Part shown: positions 35,218 through 44,348 of the stretch, piece by piece | How positions within the stretch are numbered: position 1 is the stretch's first letter | How the letters are laid out: every line of letters starts with the position of its first letter | Assembly: GCF_018449635.1 (NCBI RefSeq) | Contig: NZ_JAAVUV010000007.1 | Coordinates: 310,001 to 374,000, forward strand | Reading direction: 5' to 3' | Length of the DNA stretch: 64,000 nt | Source of the DNA: Caballeronia sp. dw_276 | Lineage (GTDB): Bacteria > Pseudomonadota > Gammaproteobacteria > Burkholderiales > Burkholderiaceae | Translations under genes and position numbers: made by a program | The notes under the pieces: generated by a model | Seen by the model: the letters and a program-made list of their open reading frames with translations, nothing else | Told to the model about the DNA's origin: nothing | Databases searched by the model: none

Positions 35218-36111
35218 ATGACGAAGCGAGTAATAGTGACCGGCGGCAGCGGGCTGGCCGGCAAATGGGTCGTTGAGGATCTTGTTGCGCACGGCTACGA
35301 AGTGTTGAACCTCGACCGCGTGCCGATGGCGAAGCCCATCGCACGGACGTTGATCACTGACCTGACCGATGCAGGACAGGTGTTCAACGCGCTGGCATCG
35401 ACGACTGTACTCAAGGAGTTCGAAGATGACATCGAACCCAAGCCTATCGATGCAATCGTTCACTTCGCCGCGATTCCGCGAATCCTAATCACGCCAGATA
35501 ACGAAGTCTTCCGCATCAACGTGATGGCGACTTATAACGTGCTCGATGCAGCGTCTAAGCTCGGCATCAAGAAAGTGATCGTCGCGTCGAGCGAGACCAC
35601 GTATGGCGTGGTGTTCGCGCACCGGCATCGCAATCCGGAATACTTTCCGCTCGACGAAGAATATCCGGTCGATCCCATGGACAGCTACGCCATGTCCAAG
35701 GTGATCAACGAGGTCACCGCCAAGGCATTCCATGCGCGCACGGGTGCGGATATTTATTGCTTCCGGATCGGCAACGTACTGGACCCGATCGATTATCAGA
35801 AATTCCCGACGTGGCTCAAAGACCCCGGCCTGCGCAAGCGCATTGCGTGGAGTTATATCGATGGCCGCGATCTGGCGACCGCGTGCCGGCTTGGCATCGA
35901 AAAAGACGGGCTCGGCTTTGAAGTGATGAACGTGGCGGCTGACGATGTATCGTCGGATCGGCCGACCGCGGATTTGCTCAAGGAGTTCTACCCGGGCGTG
36001 CCGGTGAAGAAGCAGTTGGGAGAGTTCGAGACGCTCCTAAGCAACGAGAAGTTGAAGCGCTTGCTTGGCTGGCAGCAGCAATACAAATGGCGTGAACAAG
36101 TAGCGCTTTAA
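35218..36111 (+). CDS. NAD-dependent epimerase/dehydratase (extended SDR)
   Basis: A 297-residue extended short-chain dehydrogenase. The N-terminus VIVTGGSGLAGKWVVEDLVA is the NAD-binding GxxGxxG loop, Asp33 in LNLDRV selects NAD, SSETTYG carries the catalytic Ser/Thr and DSYAMSKVINE the Tyr-x3-Lys pair. It resembles uronate dehydrogenase-type SDRs, which oxidise sugar acids or aldoses. It is divergent from the sugar ABC operon and near the tetronate operon, so oxidation of the imported sugar to an aldonate is a reasonable guess. The substrate is unproven. Confidence 0.8.
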   Translation: MTKRVIVTGGSGLAGKWVVEDLVAHGYEVLNLDRVPMAKPIARTLITDLTDAGQVFNALASTTVLKEFEDDIEPKPIDAIVHFAAIPRILITPDNEVFRINVMATYNVLDAASKLGIKKVIVASSETTYGVVFAHRHRNPEYFPLDEEYPVDPMDSYAMSKVINEVTAKAFHARTGADIYCFRIGNVLDPIDYQKFPTWLKDPGLRKRIAWSYIDGRDLATACRLGIEKDGLGFEVMNVAADDVSSDRPTADLLKEFYPGVPVKKQLGEFETLLSNEKLKRLLGWQQQYKWREQVAL

Positions 36112-36119
36112 GCTGCTGT

Positions 36120-36152
36120 CCGGGGATGGCGGCGTTAAGACGCGATCCCCGG
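36120..36152. terminator. Hairpin between the SDR and denD genes
   Basis: CCGGGGAT (36120-36127) and ATCCCCGG (36145-36152) form an 8-pair stem between two convergent stop codons (8 and 10 bases away). Extra pairing inside the loop is possible. It probably terminates both transcripts. Confidence 0.6.
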
Positions 36153-36162
36153 TATCCTGCTA

Positions 36163-37110
36163 TCAACCTTTCCGGAAAGCGCGGATTACATCGGCGAAAT
36201 TGTTGTCCGCGCTTAAACCCAGTTGCTGACCGCGTGACACGTCCCACGCGCCCGGCCAGCTTCCAACGATCTTTTCGATCTTCGGGTCCGGCTTCCAGTC
36301 GATCAACGCAGCAACCTCATCGCCAGCGACGTCCTTCAGCGCATCGACCATTTCCGTCACGCTGACTGACAACCCAGGCAGATTGACCACCGGCCACAAA
36401 CCCAGCGCGGCTTGATCGAGCTCGCAACCGGCGATCAACGATTCAATTGCTTTTTGCGGCGACAAAAGCCATAAACGTGTGTCGCCAATCACCGGGCATA
36501 CGGCGCGTTCACCGTTCAAAGGCTCGCGAATGATGCCGCTCGCAAACGAAGAGGCTGCTGCATTCGGCCGCCCCGGACGCACGCTGATTGTAGGCAAACG
36601 TAGCACGCGTCCATCGACAAAGCCACGCCGCGAATAATCGCACAGCAGCAACTCCGCAATCGCTTTCTGCGTGCCGTACGATGATTGCGGATTCAGCGCG
36701 GTATTGTCGCGAACGACGTCGGGAAACGCGCCGCCATAAACCGCGACCGAGCTCGTGAACAATACGCGCGGCGCATGGCCGAGCGTACGGCATACATCGA
36801 GCAAGAGACGCGATGCATCCAGGTTGATGCGCATGCCCAGTTCGAAATCCGCTTCCGCCTGACCGCTCACGATCGCCGCAAGATGGAAGATCGCATGCGT
36901 CTCCGTGCTGATGCATCGCTCGAGCACGCTTCTATCCGCGATGTCGCCGGTCTCGGCACGAACACGTTTGTCGTCGAAATCGGGGGGGCGTACCACGTCG
37001 AGCAATGTAAGGCCCGTGATCGGCTTGCCCATCAGCGTGCCGCGTTCAAGCAGGCCGCGTGCGAGCCGCTGGCCGAGAAATCCGGCGCCGCCGGTAATGA
37101 GAATGTTCAT
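36163..37110 (-). CDS. denD: D-erythronate dehydrogenase
   Basis: A 315-residue extended SDR that oxidises D-erythronate to 2-oxo-D-erythronate with NAD. MNILITGGAGFLGQRLARGL, LDVVRPP, FHLAAIVSGQAEADFELGMR and FTSSVAVYGG are typical of DenD, and the catalytic Tyr-Lys pair is in QSSYGTQKAIAE. It is the last gene of the tetronate operon. I chose ATG 37110, 9 bases after the otnI stop; a GTG at 37122 overlapping that stop would add four residues. Together with LtnD it lets the operon handle both four-carbon acids. Confidence 0.88.
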   Translation of the reverse strand: MNILITGGAGFLGQRLARGLLERGTLMGKPITGLTLLDVVRPPDFDDKRVRAETGDIADRSVLERCISTETHAIFHLAAIVSGQAEADFELGMRINLDASRLLLDVCRTLGHAPRVLFTSSVAVYGGAFPDVVRDNTALNPQSSYGTQKAIAELLLCDYSRRGFVDGRVLRLPTISVRPGRPNAAASSFASGIIREPLNGERAVCPVIGDTRLWLLSPQKAIESLIAGCELDQAALGLWPVVNLPGLSVSVTEMVDALKDVAGDEVAALIDWKPDPKIEKIVGSWPGAWDVSRGQQLGLSADNNFADVIRAFRKG

Positions 37111-37118
37111 GACGTCAC

Positions 37119-37916
37119 TCACGCATGTTGCAGATAGGGTTTGATCCAGCCGAGACCATCCGATGTCGCCGCTTTCGGCCTGTATTCGCAGCCAATCCAG
37201 CCGTCATAGCCCAGCGAATCGATGAGATCGAAAAGGTACGGATAATTCAGTTCGCCGACGTCAGGCTCGTTACGATCCGGCACGCCTGCAATCTGGATAT
37301 GTCCGATGCCCGCGTTCGCACGTTTCATGTCGCGCTTGAGCTTGACGGCAAGGTCGCCTTCAACTATCTGGCAGTGGTAGCAATCGAACTGCACCTGAAG
37401 ATTCGGCGAGCCGACTTCGGCGCAGATCGCCTGAGCATCGTCCTGACGATTGAGAAAGAAGCCCGGGATATCGCGCGTATTGATTGGTTCGATAACCACC
37501 TTGATACCCGCAGAAAGCGCCGCGCTCGCAGCTCGTTCGAGATTCTTCAGATAAACCGCACGATGCTCCTCGCGCGACTGCTCGGGCTTGATCAGACCGG
37601 CCATCACGTGCAGCGTCTTGTTGCCGAGCACGGCGGTGTATTCAAGCGCTTTATCGAGCGAACGGGCGAACTCTTCCTCGCGTCCCGGCAGCGATGCAAT
37701 CCCGCGTTCACCTGCCGCCCAGTCGCCCGGGGGCGCATTGAACAAGGCTTGCGTAAGACCGTTTGCATCGAGACGCGCCTTGATATCTGCAGCGGCGAAG
37801 TCGTACGGAAACAGGAACTCCACAGCCTTGAAGCCGTCCTTCGCCGCGGCGGCGAAGCGGTCGAGGAAGTCGTGCTCGGTGTACATCATCGTGAGATTGG
37901 CGGCAAAACGGGGCAT
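37119..37916 (-). CDS. otnI: 2-oxo-tetronate isomerase (hydroxypyruvate isomerase family)
   Basis: A 265-residue TIM-barrel protein of the Hyi/OtnI family, which converts 2-oxo-tetronate to 3-oxo-tetronate. It begins [20 protein letters not shown] and has [48 protein letters not shown] and [13 protein letters not shown] with the metal-binding Glu/Asp/His set. AAAAGGAGTTAATGTC provides a strong ribosome site 20 bases after the MFS gene. In the pathway it sits between the dehydrogenases and OtnK. Plain hydroxypyruvate isomerase is the alternative, but context decides for OtnI. Confidence 0.88.
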   Translation of the reverse strand: MPRFAANLTMMYTEHDFLDRFAAAAKDGFKAVEFLFPYDFAAADIKARLDANGLTQALFNAPPGDWAAGERGIASLPGREEEFARSLDKALEYTAVLGNKTLHVMAGLIKPEQSREEHRAVYLKNLERAASAALSAGIKVVIEPINTRDIPGFFLNRQDDAQAICAEVGSPNLQVQFDCYHCQIVEGDLAVKLKRDMKRANAGIGHIQIAGVPDRNEPDVGELNYPYLFDLIDSLGYDGWIGCEYRPKAATSDGLGWIKPYLQHA

Positions 37917-37936
37917 GACATTAACTCCTTTTCAGT

Positions 37937-39277
37937 TCAGCGATTCACGAGCTTGGGCGGCACGAGCCACGTGGCAATGGCCCCAATCACGAGCATTCCT
38001 GCAAGCACATACATGCCGCTCGCGGTGCTATGCGTAAGGTCCTTGAGATACCCGATCATGTACGGGCTCGCAAAGCCGGCGAGGTTGCCAATCGAGTTGA
38101 TCACCGCGATACCCGCTGCTGCAGCCGCGCCCGACATGAACGCCGTGGGCAGTGACCAGAAGAGCGGTGCGCAGGTCAGCACGCCGGCGGCGGCCACGGA
38201 CAACGCAATGATTGATACCACGGTGTTGCCCGCAAACGATGCCGCAACCGAGAAACCAATTGCTGCTGCAAGCGAGGGCAGGATCAGATGCCAGCGGCGT
38301 TCGCGATGTTTGTCGGCGCTATGACCCAGAATGTTCATCACGACAATCGCAACCAGGAACGGGATCGCGCTCAACAAGCCGATGTTGAATGCGCCGGTCA
38401 CGCCCGTCGACTTGATGAAAGTCGGCATCCAGAACGTCAGGCCGTATTGCCCGGTCACGAATGCGAAATAGATCAGCGACATCCACCACATGCGACCGTC
38501 GGCGAAAAGCGCGCGCAGCGAATGCTTCGTACTGTCGCCTTCGTGTTGCGGTTGCGTGCTGATTTCATGTTCCAGCAAACGCTTTTCTGGTTCGGTCAGC
38601 CACTTCGCGCTGCGAATGTTGTTGTCGAGATAAAGAATGGTCGCAATACCGATGAGCAGTGCCGGAACCGCTTCGATAAGAAACATCCATTGCCAGCCTT
38701 CGAAGTGGCGGCTGTCCGAAAAGGTCTGCACGATCCAGCCAGACAGGGGATTACCGAAGATACCCGCAACCGGAATCGCCGACATGAAGACCGCGACAAT
38801 CTTTGCGCGCCGGTGCGATGGAAACCAGTAAGTCAGGTACAGGATCACGCCAGGATAGAAACCGGCTTCGGCCAGACCCAGAAGAAATCGCAACACATAG
38901 AATTGCGTCGGCGTCTTGACGAATACGAAGAGCGCGGAAAGTATGCCCCACGTAATCATGATCCGCGCAATCCAGATGCGCGCGCCGATCTTGTGCATCA
39001 GGATATTGCTTGGCAGTTCGAACAGAAAATAGCCTAGGAAAAATACGCCTGCACCAAGGCCGAATACCGTCTCGCTAAACCCGAGATCCTGCGACATCTG
39101 AAGCTTGGCAAAACCAACATTCACGCGATCCAGATAAGCGACCACATAACAGAGCATCAGGAACGGCACGATGCGCCAGAAGACCTTCTTGTAAGTACGC
39201 GCGAGTTCTTTGTCGTCGTAACGGGCGGCTGCGGGCGCGCGCGTACCGCCCGGCGGCACGGCTTGTTCAGGTGTCAT
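37937..39277 (-). CDS. MFS transporter, anion:cation symporter family (tetronate uptake)
   Basis: A 446-residue, 12-helix ACS-family transporter of the phthalate/tartrate permease type. The first helix holds LMLCYVVAYLDRVNVGFAKL, the ACS signature, and the motif-A loop is KIGARIWIAR. FLLGLAEAGFYPGVILYLTY marks helix 4-5, and the central loop and a second half of six helices follow. TGGAGACAAGC precedes the ATG. It lies inside the operon between otnC and otnI, so L-threonate and D-erythronate are its probable substrates, giving this locus uptake independent of the nearby ABC importer. Confidence 0.87.
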   Translation of the reverse strand: MTPEQAVPPGGTRAPAAARYDDKELARTYKKVFWRIVPFLMLCYVVAYLDRVNVGFAKLQMSQDLGFSETVFGLGAGVFFLGYFLFELPSNILMHKIGARIWIARIMITWGILSALFVFVKTPTQFYVLRFLLGLAEAGFYPGVILYLTYWFPSHRRAKIVAVFMSAIPVAGIFGNPLSGWIVQTFSDSRHFEGWQWMFLIEAVPALLIGIATILYLDNNIRSAKWLTEPEKRLLEHEISTQPQHEGDSTKHSLRALFADGRMWWMSLIYFAFVTGQYGLTFWMPTFIKSTGVTGAFNIGLLSAIPFLVAIVVMNILGHSADKHRERRWHLILPSLAAAIGFSVAASFAGNTVVSIIALSVAAAGVLTCAPLFWSLPTAFMSGAAAAAGIAVINSIGNLAGFASPYMIGYLKDLTHSTASGMYVLAGMLVIGAIATWLVPPKLVNR

Positions 39278-39319
39278 GCTTGTCTCCAGGATTCAAGTTG
39301 GGCGATCAGACCCGCTGCG

Positions 39320-39973
39320 CTACCATCGCGCGTTGAAGGTCTTGCGTAAGTCATCGATGGCCGCTTCTTCGAGCGGCTCAGGAAGGGGTGCATTGGTTGA
39401 AAGAGCCAGCATCCACAGCCGCGCGGTTTCCTCGAGTTCCTCCAGCGCGTAGGACGCATGGCTCACCGACTTTTCCCATACGACCGGTCCAAGACGTTCC
39501 AGCAGCACGGCGCGCACTTTCGACGCCAGCGCCGCGACCTCTTCTGCAACGGCGGGATCGCCGGGTCGCCGATATTCAATTAGCGGCACGTGCCCGACTT
39601 TCATCACGTAGTACGGCGTGATGGGCGGCAGCACGTCGTCCTTGCGCCAGACGCCGCCAAGCGTCAACGCAACGAGATGCGTGGAATGCGTGTGGACAAC
39701 GCCATGCGCATCGCGATTGTTTTCGTAGATCTTTCTGTGCAGGGCGAGCGTCTTGGAAGGCTTGCCGCCCGAGACGTGATTGCCGGCGGTATCGACCTTG
39801 GCTATGTCGGCGGGATCGAGCCGGCCGAGGCATGCGTCGGTTGGCGTAATGAGCCAGCCGTCGTCGAGGCGCGCGCTGATATTGCCTGCGCTGCCAACGG
39901 TGTATCGGCGTTCGTAGAGACTCGCGCCCGTCTCGCAGATTTCCTCGCGAATACGTGTTTCAGTGTTGGTCAT
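39320..39973 (-). CDS. otnC: 3-oxo-tetronate 4-phosphate decarboxylase (class II aldolase family)
   Basis: A 217-residue class II aldolase/adducin-fold protein. It has GSAGNISARLDDGWLITPTD, the phosphate loop, KPSKTLALHRKIYENN with the catalytic Glu/Lys region replaced in OtnC fashion, and HTHSTHLVAL with the zinc histidines. OtnC decarboxylates 3-oxo-tetronate 4-phosphate to dihydroxyacetone phosphate, which enters glycolysis. It starts 2 bases after the otnK stop. Fuculose-phosphate aldolase would be the general-family alternative, but the operon fixes the role. Confidence 0.88.
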   Translation of the reverse strand: MTNTETRIREEICETGASLYERRYTVGSAGNISARLDDGWLITPTDACLGRLDPADIAKVDTAGNHVSGGKPSKTLALHRKIYENNRDAHGVVHTHSTHLVALTLGGVWRKDDVLPPITPYYVMKVGHVPLIEYRRPGDPAVAEEVAALASKVRAVLLERLGPVVWEKSVSHASYALEELEETARLWMLALSTNAPLPEPLEEAAIDDLRKTFNARW

Positions 39974-39975
39974 GA

Positions 39976-41250
39976 TCAGGCCGCTCCGTCCAGAGCCTTC
40001 AGCGCCTTCACGAAGAAATCCTTCGTGCCGAAATTGCCGGACTTCAATGCGAGACCGATGGGTTGATCGCCAATGGACTGGGTCGCCGGAACACCCGGAT
40101 CGATCTGTGCGCCAATGCGCAACGACTTCACGCCAAGGGCCTGGACCACGGCGCCCGAAGTTTCACCACCGGCGACCACGAACTTGCGCACACCGGCATC
40201 GCGTAGCTTTGACGCAATCGATGCCAGCGCCTGTTCGACCAGATGCCCCGCTTTATCGACGCCGAGTTCTTTTTGAACGGCCTTCACTTCGTCGGGCGTG
40301 GAGGTGGCGTAGATCAGCACGGGTTGCGCCGAATGTTCTGCTGCGAATGCAAGCGCCTGTTCGACCACGGGTTCGCCGCGAGACAACGCCAGCGGATCGA
40401 TGCGAAAGCCGGGTTTGGTCTCGCGCCACTCCGCGACTTGTTCATTGGTTGCCTTCGATGCACTGCCCGCAAGCACGACCGATCTGCCTTCGATCTTCGG
40501 CAACTCCGACGCATGCCTGGCTTCAGCCAACAAGTTCGAAGCACGGAAGTTGTGTGGCAAGCCGAGCGCGATGCCTGACCCTCCCGTGATCAACTTCAGT
40601 TCCGCACACGCCTCGCCGAGCACATAAAGATCGGCATCGGAAATGGCATCGGCGATGGCAAGCCGCACGCCCTCGCTTTTCAGCGCCGCGATCTTCTCGC
40701 GCACGGCCTGTGCGCCTTTCGCGATCACGTTGTACGCGATCAATCCAACCTTTGATTTCGTCTGCCGCTGCAACACGCGCACGAGGTTCGGATCAGTCAT
40801 GGGCGTAAGCGGATGGTTCTGCATGCCCGACTCGCTCAACAAGACATCGCCGACAAACAAATACCCGCGATAGATCGTGCGCCCATTCTCCGGAAACGCG
40901 GGACACGCAATGGTGAAATCGTCGCCGAGCGCATCGAGCAAGGCATCCGCAACAGGACCTATGTTGCCTTCATCGGTGGAATCGAAGGTCGAGCAGTATT
41001 TGAACAAGAACTGCTGGCACCCTTGCGCGCGCAGCCATTCCAGTGCGGCCAGCGACTGCGCGATGGCATCCGCTGCCGGGATAGTGCGCGACTTCAACGC
41101 AACGATCAGCGCGTCGGCCTCAATTTCAGTATTCGATGCAGGAATGCCGATGGTCTGCACCGCACGCATGCCGCTGCGCACAAGCATGTTGGCGAGATCG
41201 GTCGCGCCGGTGAAGTCGTCGGCTATGCAGCCAAGCAAGGCTTTTGTCAT
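39976..41250 (-). CDS. otnK: 3-oxo-tetronate kinase (DUF1537 family)
   Basis: A 424-residue DUF1537-family kinase. It starts MTKALLGCIADDFTGATDLA, with the catalytic-type DDFTGA box near the N-terminus. It has QFLFKYCSTFDSTDEGNIGP, CPAFPENGRTIYRGYLFVGD and, in the C-terminal domain, VVAGGETSGAVVQALG, which binds ATP phosphates. It phosphorylates 3-oxo-tetronate at C4. The start overlaps the ltnD stop by one base (TGATG), so translation is coupled; a longer frame upstream only reads through ltnD. Confidence 0.9.
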   Translation of the reverse strand: MTKALLGCIADDFTGATDLANMLVRSGMRAVQTIGIPASNTEIEADALIVALKSRTIPAADAIAQSLAALEWLRAQGCQQFLFKYCSTFDSTDEGNIGPVADALLDALGDDFTIACPAFPENGRTIYRGYLFVGDVLLSESGMQNHPLTPMTDPNLVRVLQRQTKSKVGLIAYNVIAKGAQAVREKIAALKSEGVRLAIADAISDADLYVLGEACAELKLITGGSGIALGLPHNFRASNLLAEARHASELPKIEGRSVVLAGSASKATNEQVAEWRETKPGFRIDPLALSRGEPVVEQALAFAAEHSAQPVLIYATSTPDEVKAVQKELGVDKAGHLVEQALASIASKLRDAGVRKFVVAGGETSGAVVQALGVKSLRIGAQIDPGVPATQSIGDQPIGLALKSGNFGTKDFFVKALKALDGAA

Positions 41251-42152
41251 CACTTCGCTCCCTTCGGTACATCGATGCCCGGGAAGATCTTGATGACCGC
41301 CGAGTCGTCCTCGCCGCCATGCCCGGCTGTCGAAGCCATCATGAACATCTGGTGCGCGGCAGCCGATAACGGCAGCGGGAATTTGGACGCACGGGCGGTA
41401 TCGAGAACGAGGCCGAGGTCCTTCACGAAGATATCGACGGCGGAAAGCGGCGTGTAATCGCCCGCGAGAATATGCGGCACGCGATTCTCGAACATCCACG
41501 AGTTACCGGCGCTATGCGTGATGACATCGTAGAGCGCGTCGGGGTCCACGCCTTCGCGCAAACCGAGCGCCATGGCTTCAGCGGCCGCGGCGATATGCAC
41601 GCCGGCAAGCAACTGGTTGATGATCTTGACCTTCGATCCTTTGCCGTGGGTGTCTCCCAGCCTGTACACCTTGCCGGCGATCGCGGCGAGCACGTCTTCG
41701 CATGCGGCGTACGCGGCGGCGGGACCGGATGTCATCATGGTCATCTCGCCCGAAGCCGCGCGTGCAGCGCCCCCCGACAAAGGCGCATCCAGCATCTGGA
41801 GACCGGCTGCTTCCACGCGTTTGCCCAGTTCGATGGCGAACGCGGGCGACACCGTCGCGCATGCGAGCACCACGCCGCCGGGTTTCATCGATGGAACCGC
41901 GCCCGGTTGAGCGTCGGTGCCGAATAGCACCGTCTCGGTCTGCGCCGCGTTGACGACAACCGTCACGACAACCTCGCATTGGCTGCCGAGTTCTGCCGGC
42001 GTGGCGCACGCGATTCCGCCTTCGGCAGCAAACGCTTCGAGCACTTGTGCACGTACGTCGCATGCATGTACCTTGAAGCCTGCACGCAACAGCGAGCGCG
42101 CGACGCCCAGACCCATTGCACCCAAACCGATTACGCCTACGTTTCTGGACAT
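41250..42152 (-). CDS. ltnD: L-threonate dehydrogenase
   Basis: A 300-residue beta-hydroxyacid dehydrogenase that makes 2-oxo-L-threonate with NAD. The Rossmann loop is VIGLGAMGLGVARSLLRAGF, substrate motif DAPLSGGAARAASGEM stands near 120, and the catalytic Lys is in GKGSKVKIINQLLAGVH. GAAGGATTACGAA is the ribosome site, 23 bases after the GntR gene. It is the first enzyme of the operon gntR-ltnD-otnK-otnC-MFS-otnI-denD. Confidence 0.9.
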   Translation of the reverse strand: MSRNVGVIGLGAMGLGVARSLLRAGFKVHACDVRAQVLEAFAAEGGIACATPAELGSQCEVVVTVVVNAAQTETVLFGTDAQPGAVPSMKPGGVVLACATVSPAFAIELGKRVEAAGLQMLDAPLSGGAARAASGEMTMMTSGPAAAYAACEDVLAAIAGKVYRLGDTHGKGSKVKIINQLLAGVHIAAAAEAMALGLREGVDPDALYDVITHSAGNSWMFENRVPHILAGDYTPLSAVDIFVKDLGLVLDTARASKFPLPLSAAAHQMFMMASTAGHGGEDDSAVIKIFPGIDVPKGAK

Positions 42153-42175
42153 TTCGTAATCCTTCTGATTTATTT

Positions 42176-42880
42176 TCAGCAGATGCCGGCTTCCGCCAGG
42201 CGGCGAGCGGCGTTGTACAAATGGGTTTGGGCTGCATTGCGCGCGGCCAGCGGATCGCGCGCGCGAATGGCCGCTGCAATGCGCGCATGCTCCTCGCGCA
42301 CTTGCCTTGAAAAGTCTTCGCGCAACGCTTCATTGCGTCGCGTAACCAGCGTTCCCGCTTCCAGATACTGATTCAGAAAAGCGAGCGTCGCGAGGAAATA
42401 AGGGTTGCCCGTGGCGCTTGCAATGGCGCGGTGAAACTCCACGTCCTCGGTGACGCCATCGTCGCCTTGCGCCACGGCAACATCGATTTGGGACAGCTTG
42501 GCTTCGATGATGTCCATCTGTTCGTCGGTCCGGCGCATGGCGGCTTCCGCCGCGACTTCGGCTTCGATGGCCCGGCGCAGCGCCAGGATCTGCACGACCG
42601 CGCCCGGCTCGACTGCCTGCGCGTAGTCGATGCGCAGCGGCCGGATACCCGCCCGCTCGACGATAAAAACGCCGCTACCTTGCCGCGGCTCGACCATGCC
42701 CTCGTTCTTGAGCCGGGATATGGCTTCCCGCACAACGGTCCGGCTGACGCCGAACTCCTGCGCCAGCACCGCTTCGGTCGGTAATTTTCCGGTACTCGCG
42801 AAGCCACCCTTCTCAATTTGATGCAAGAGTTGTTGAGCAACGGAGTCGCTCAACGCCCGTGCGGGGATTTTTTCGAACAT
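42176..42880 (-). CDS. GntR-family regulator, FadR/FCD subfamily
   Basis: A 234-residue repressor with an N-terminal winged helix (ALSDSVAQQLLHQIEKGGF, and LAQEFGVSRTVVREAISRLK, residues 9-75) and a C-terminal all-helical FCD ligand domain with metal-binding Asp/His residues. It heads the tetronate operon and most likely derepresses it when a tetronate or intermediate binds. Its own promoter region contains a TGATG-N4-CATCA palindrome, fitting autoregulation. No other regulator lies in the operon. Confidence 0.88.
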   Translation of the reverse strand: MFEKIPARALSDSVAQQLLHQIEKGGFASTGKLPTEAVLAQEFGVSRTVVREAISRLKNEGMVEPRQGSGVFIVERAGIRPLRIDYAQAVEPGAVVQILALRRAIEAEVAAEAAMRRTDEQMDIIEAKLSQIDVAVAQGDDGVTEDVEFHRAIASATGNPYFLATLAFLNQYLEAGTLVTRRNEALREDFSRQVREEHARIAAAIRARDPLAARNAAQTHLYNAARRLAEAGIC

Positions 42881-42905
42881 GTGCGCAGCATCTAAATTTG
42901 TTGGG

Positions 42906-42919
42906 TGATGTGGTCATCA
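42906..42919. promoter_or_regulatory. Candidate GntR operator
   Basis: TGATGTGGTCATCA is a 5-4-5 inverted repeat, 26 bases upstream of the gntR start, flanked by ATTTGT on one side and ACAAAT on the other. FCD-type GntR proteins bind similar short palindromes; this is inferred from position. Confidence 0.55.
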
Positions 42920-42971
42920 TACAAATTTTCTAAGAATTCAAGATACTGGCGATAACCCTAATCACCTCCAT

Positions 42972-44348
42972 CTATACAACCGCCTCGACAATTACTGGCA
43001 TTTCGCTGCTCACAGGAAACGTCAGCATGACGCGAAGGCCTCCGCGGCCGTCTGCCCATGTTGCATCGCCGAGCGCGATACTCGCTCCAATCCTCGTCGC
43101 AATCGTCTGCACAATGGACAAGCCCAGCCCTGAGCCGCTCTCGCCCGTCCCAAGTACGCGATAGAACCGGTCAAATACACGTTCGCGCTCATCGGCGGGG
43201 ATTCCAGGACCTGTGTCCTCGACAACGATCGACGTTTGACCGGCACCGGCATGCACCGACAAATCCACGCGGCCCCCTTCAGGCGTGTAGCGAATGGCGT
43301 TATCGACGAGATTTTTCAGCACGGTGCCGAGGTCTGCTTCACTTGCCGGTACCCACGTATCAGCGTCGCCGGTCACACCAATATCGATCTGCCGCGCCTG
43401 CGCAAGCGGGATCAAGTCTTCCAGCACGCGCCGGAACGCCGGCGCGACCGGAGTATGGCTGGCTTCGATGCCATTCGCTTCCTGCACATGCGCAAGCGTC
43501 AACAACTGCTCGACCAAAGCACGGGCGCGCATGAGACCGTTTCGCAAAGCCGTGAACCGCTCGCGCGCCTGCGCGGACATCTCAGACAGATCAAGCCGCT
43601 CGGCCTGCAACATCAGCACGGTGAGCGGGGAGCGTAGCTCGTGCGCGGCGTCGGCGACGAATCGCCGTTGCAACGCAACGGACTGAGCGACGCGCGCAAG
43701 CAAGCGGTTGTTGGCGACAAGGAACGGGACGATCTCCGCGGGAAGTTGCGCGCCTCCACCCACACGTATCTCCGATAAATCGTGGTCCGGGCGTGCATCG
43801 AGTTCGGCGGCGAGCCGCGTGAGCGGCCTGAACATGTGCCTGACCAGGAGGAACACAACGCCGACCAGAACCGGCGCCAGCACGACAAAAGGAATCAATG
43901 TTGCGACGGCACTGTTGCGGGCGATTTCATTTCTGTCGGAAGTCTGCTGGCCAACGGCCACGCGAACTCCTGGCGCGAGCGTGCGGACGACGACGCGCCA
44001 TTCGTGCTTATCGAGCCTGAGAGTCTGAATGCCATCAGTGAGCGTGGACGGCAAGTCGAGCGGGCGCTGCGCAGAGTGATTGCCAAGCCTCTGCACGATC
44101 ACTTTCGCTTCCCGCTCGAAGTCCGGCACATAATGCAACGAGCCTTCTTCGATGAACACCAGATTGTCCGCCGTGACGAGCGCGGCCACTTCCTTGAGCT
44201 GCAGGTCCTGGATTTCATTGGCTTCGTGAAACGCGGCCTTGAACGAAAAAATTCCCGCCGCGACGGCACTCAGAAGAACGGCAATTGCGAGCCACTTGGA
44301 CAGCCGCAACTGGAGCGACTGCCCTACCCGCCTTTCGACACCATCCAT
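42972..44348 (-). CDS. Sensor histidine kinase (QseC/PmrB-like)
   Basis: A 458-residue membrane kinase. One helix lies at about 18-38 (LAIAVLLSAVAAGIFSFKAA), a periplasmic domain of about 120 residues follows, and a second helix is at about 165-190 (PFVVLAPVLVGVVFLLVRHM). A short HAMP-like linker leads to the H-box FVADAAHELRSPLTVLMLQA with the phosphorylated His, then the N box LKNLVDNAIRYTPEGG and G boxes DTGPGIP and GSGLGLSIV. The start overlaps the response regulator gene by 25 bases. The periplasmic stimulus is unknown. Confidence 0.88.
   Translation of the reverse strand: MDGVERRVGQSLQLRLSKWLAIAVLLSAVAAGIFSFKAAFHEANEIQDLQLKEVAALVTADNLVFIEEGSLHYVPDFEREAKVIVQRLGNHSAQRPLDLPSTLTDGIQTLRLDKHEWRVVVRTLAPGVRVAVGQQTSDRNEIARNSAVATLIPFVVLAPVLVGVVFLLVRHMFRPLTRLAAELDARPDHDLSEIRVGGGAQLPAEIVPFLVANNRLLARVAQSVALQRRFVADAAHELRSPLTVLMLQAERLDLSEMSAQARERFTALRNGLMRARALVEQLLTLAHVQEANGIEASHTPVAPAFRRVLEDLIPLAQARQIDIGVTGDADTWVPASEADLGTVLKNLVDNAIRYTPEGGRVDLSVHAGAGQTSIVVEDTGPGIPADERERVFDRFYRVLGTGESGSGLGLSIVQTIATRIGASIALGDATWADGRGGLRVMLTFPVSSEMPVIVEAVV

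Noticed and set aside
41251..41499. An 83-residue N-terminal extension of OtnK
   Set aside because: It only reads through the ltnD gene in another frame; OtnK homology starts at the ATG at 41250, overlapping the ltnD stop.
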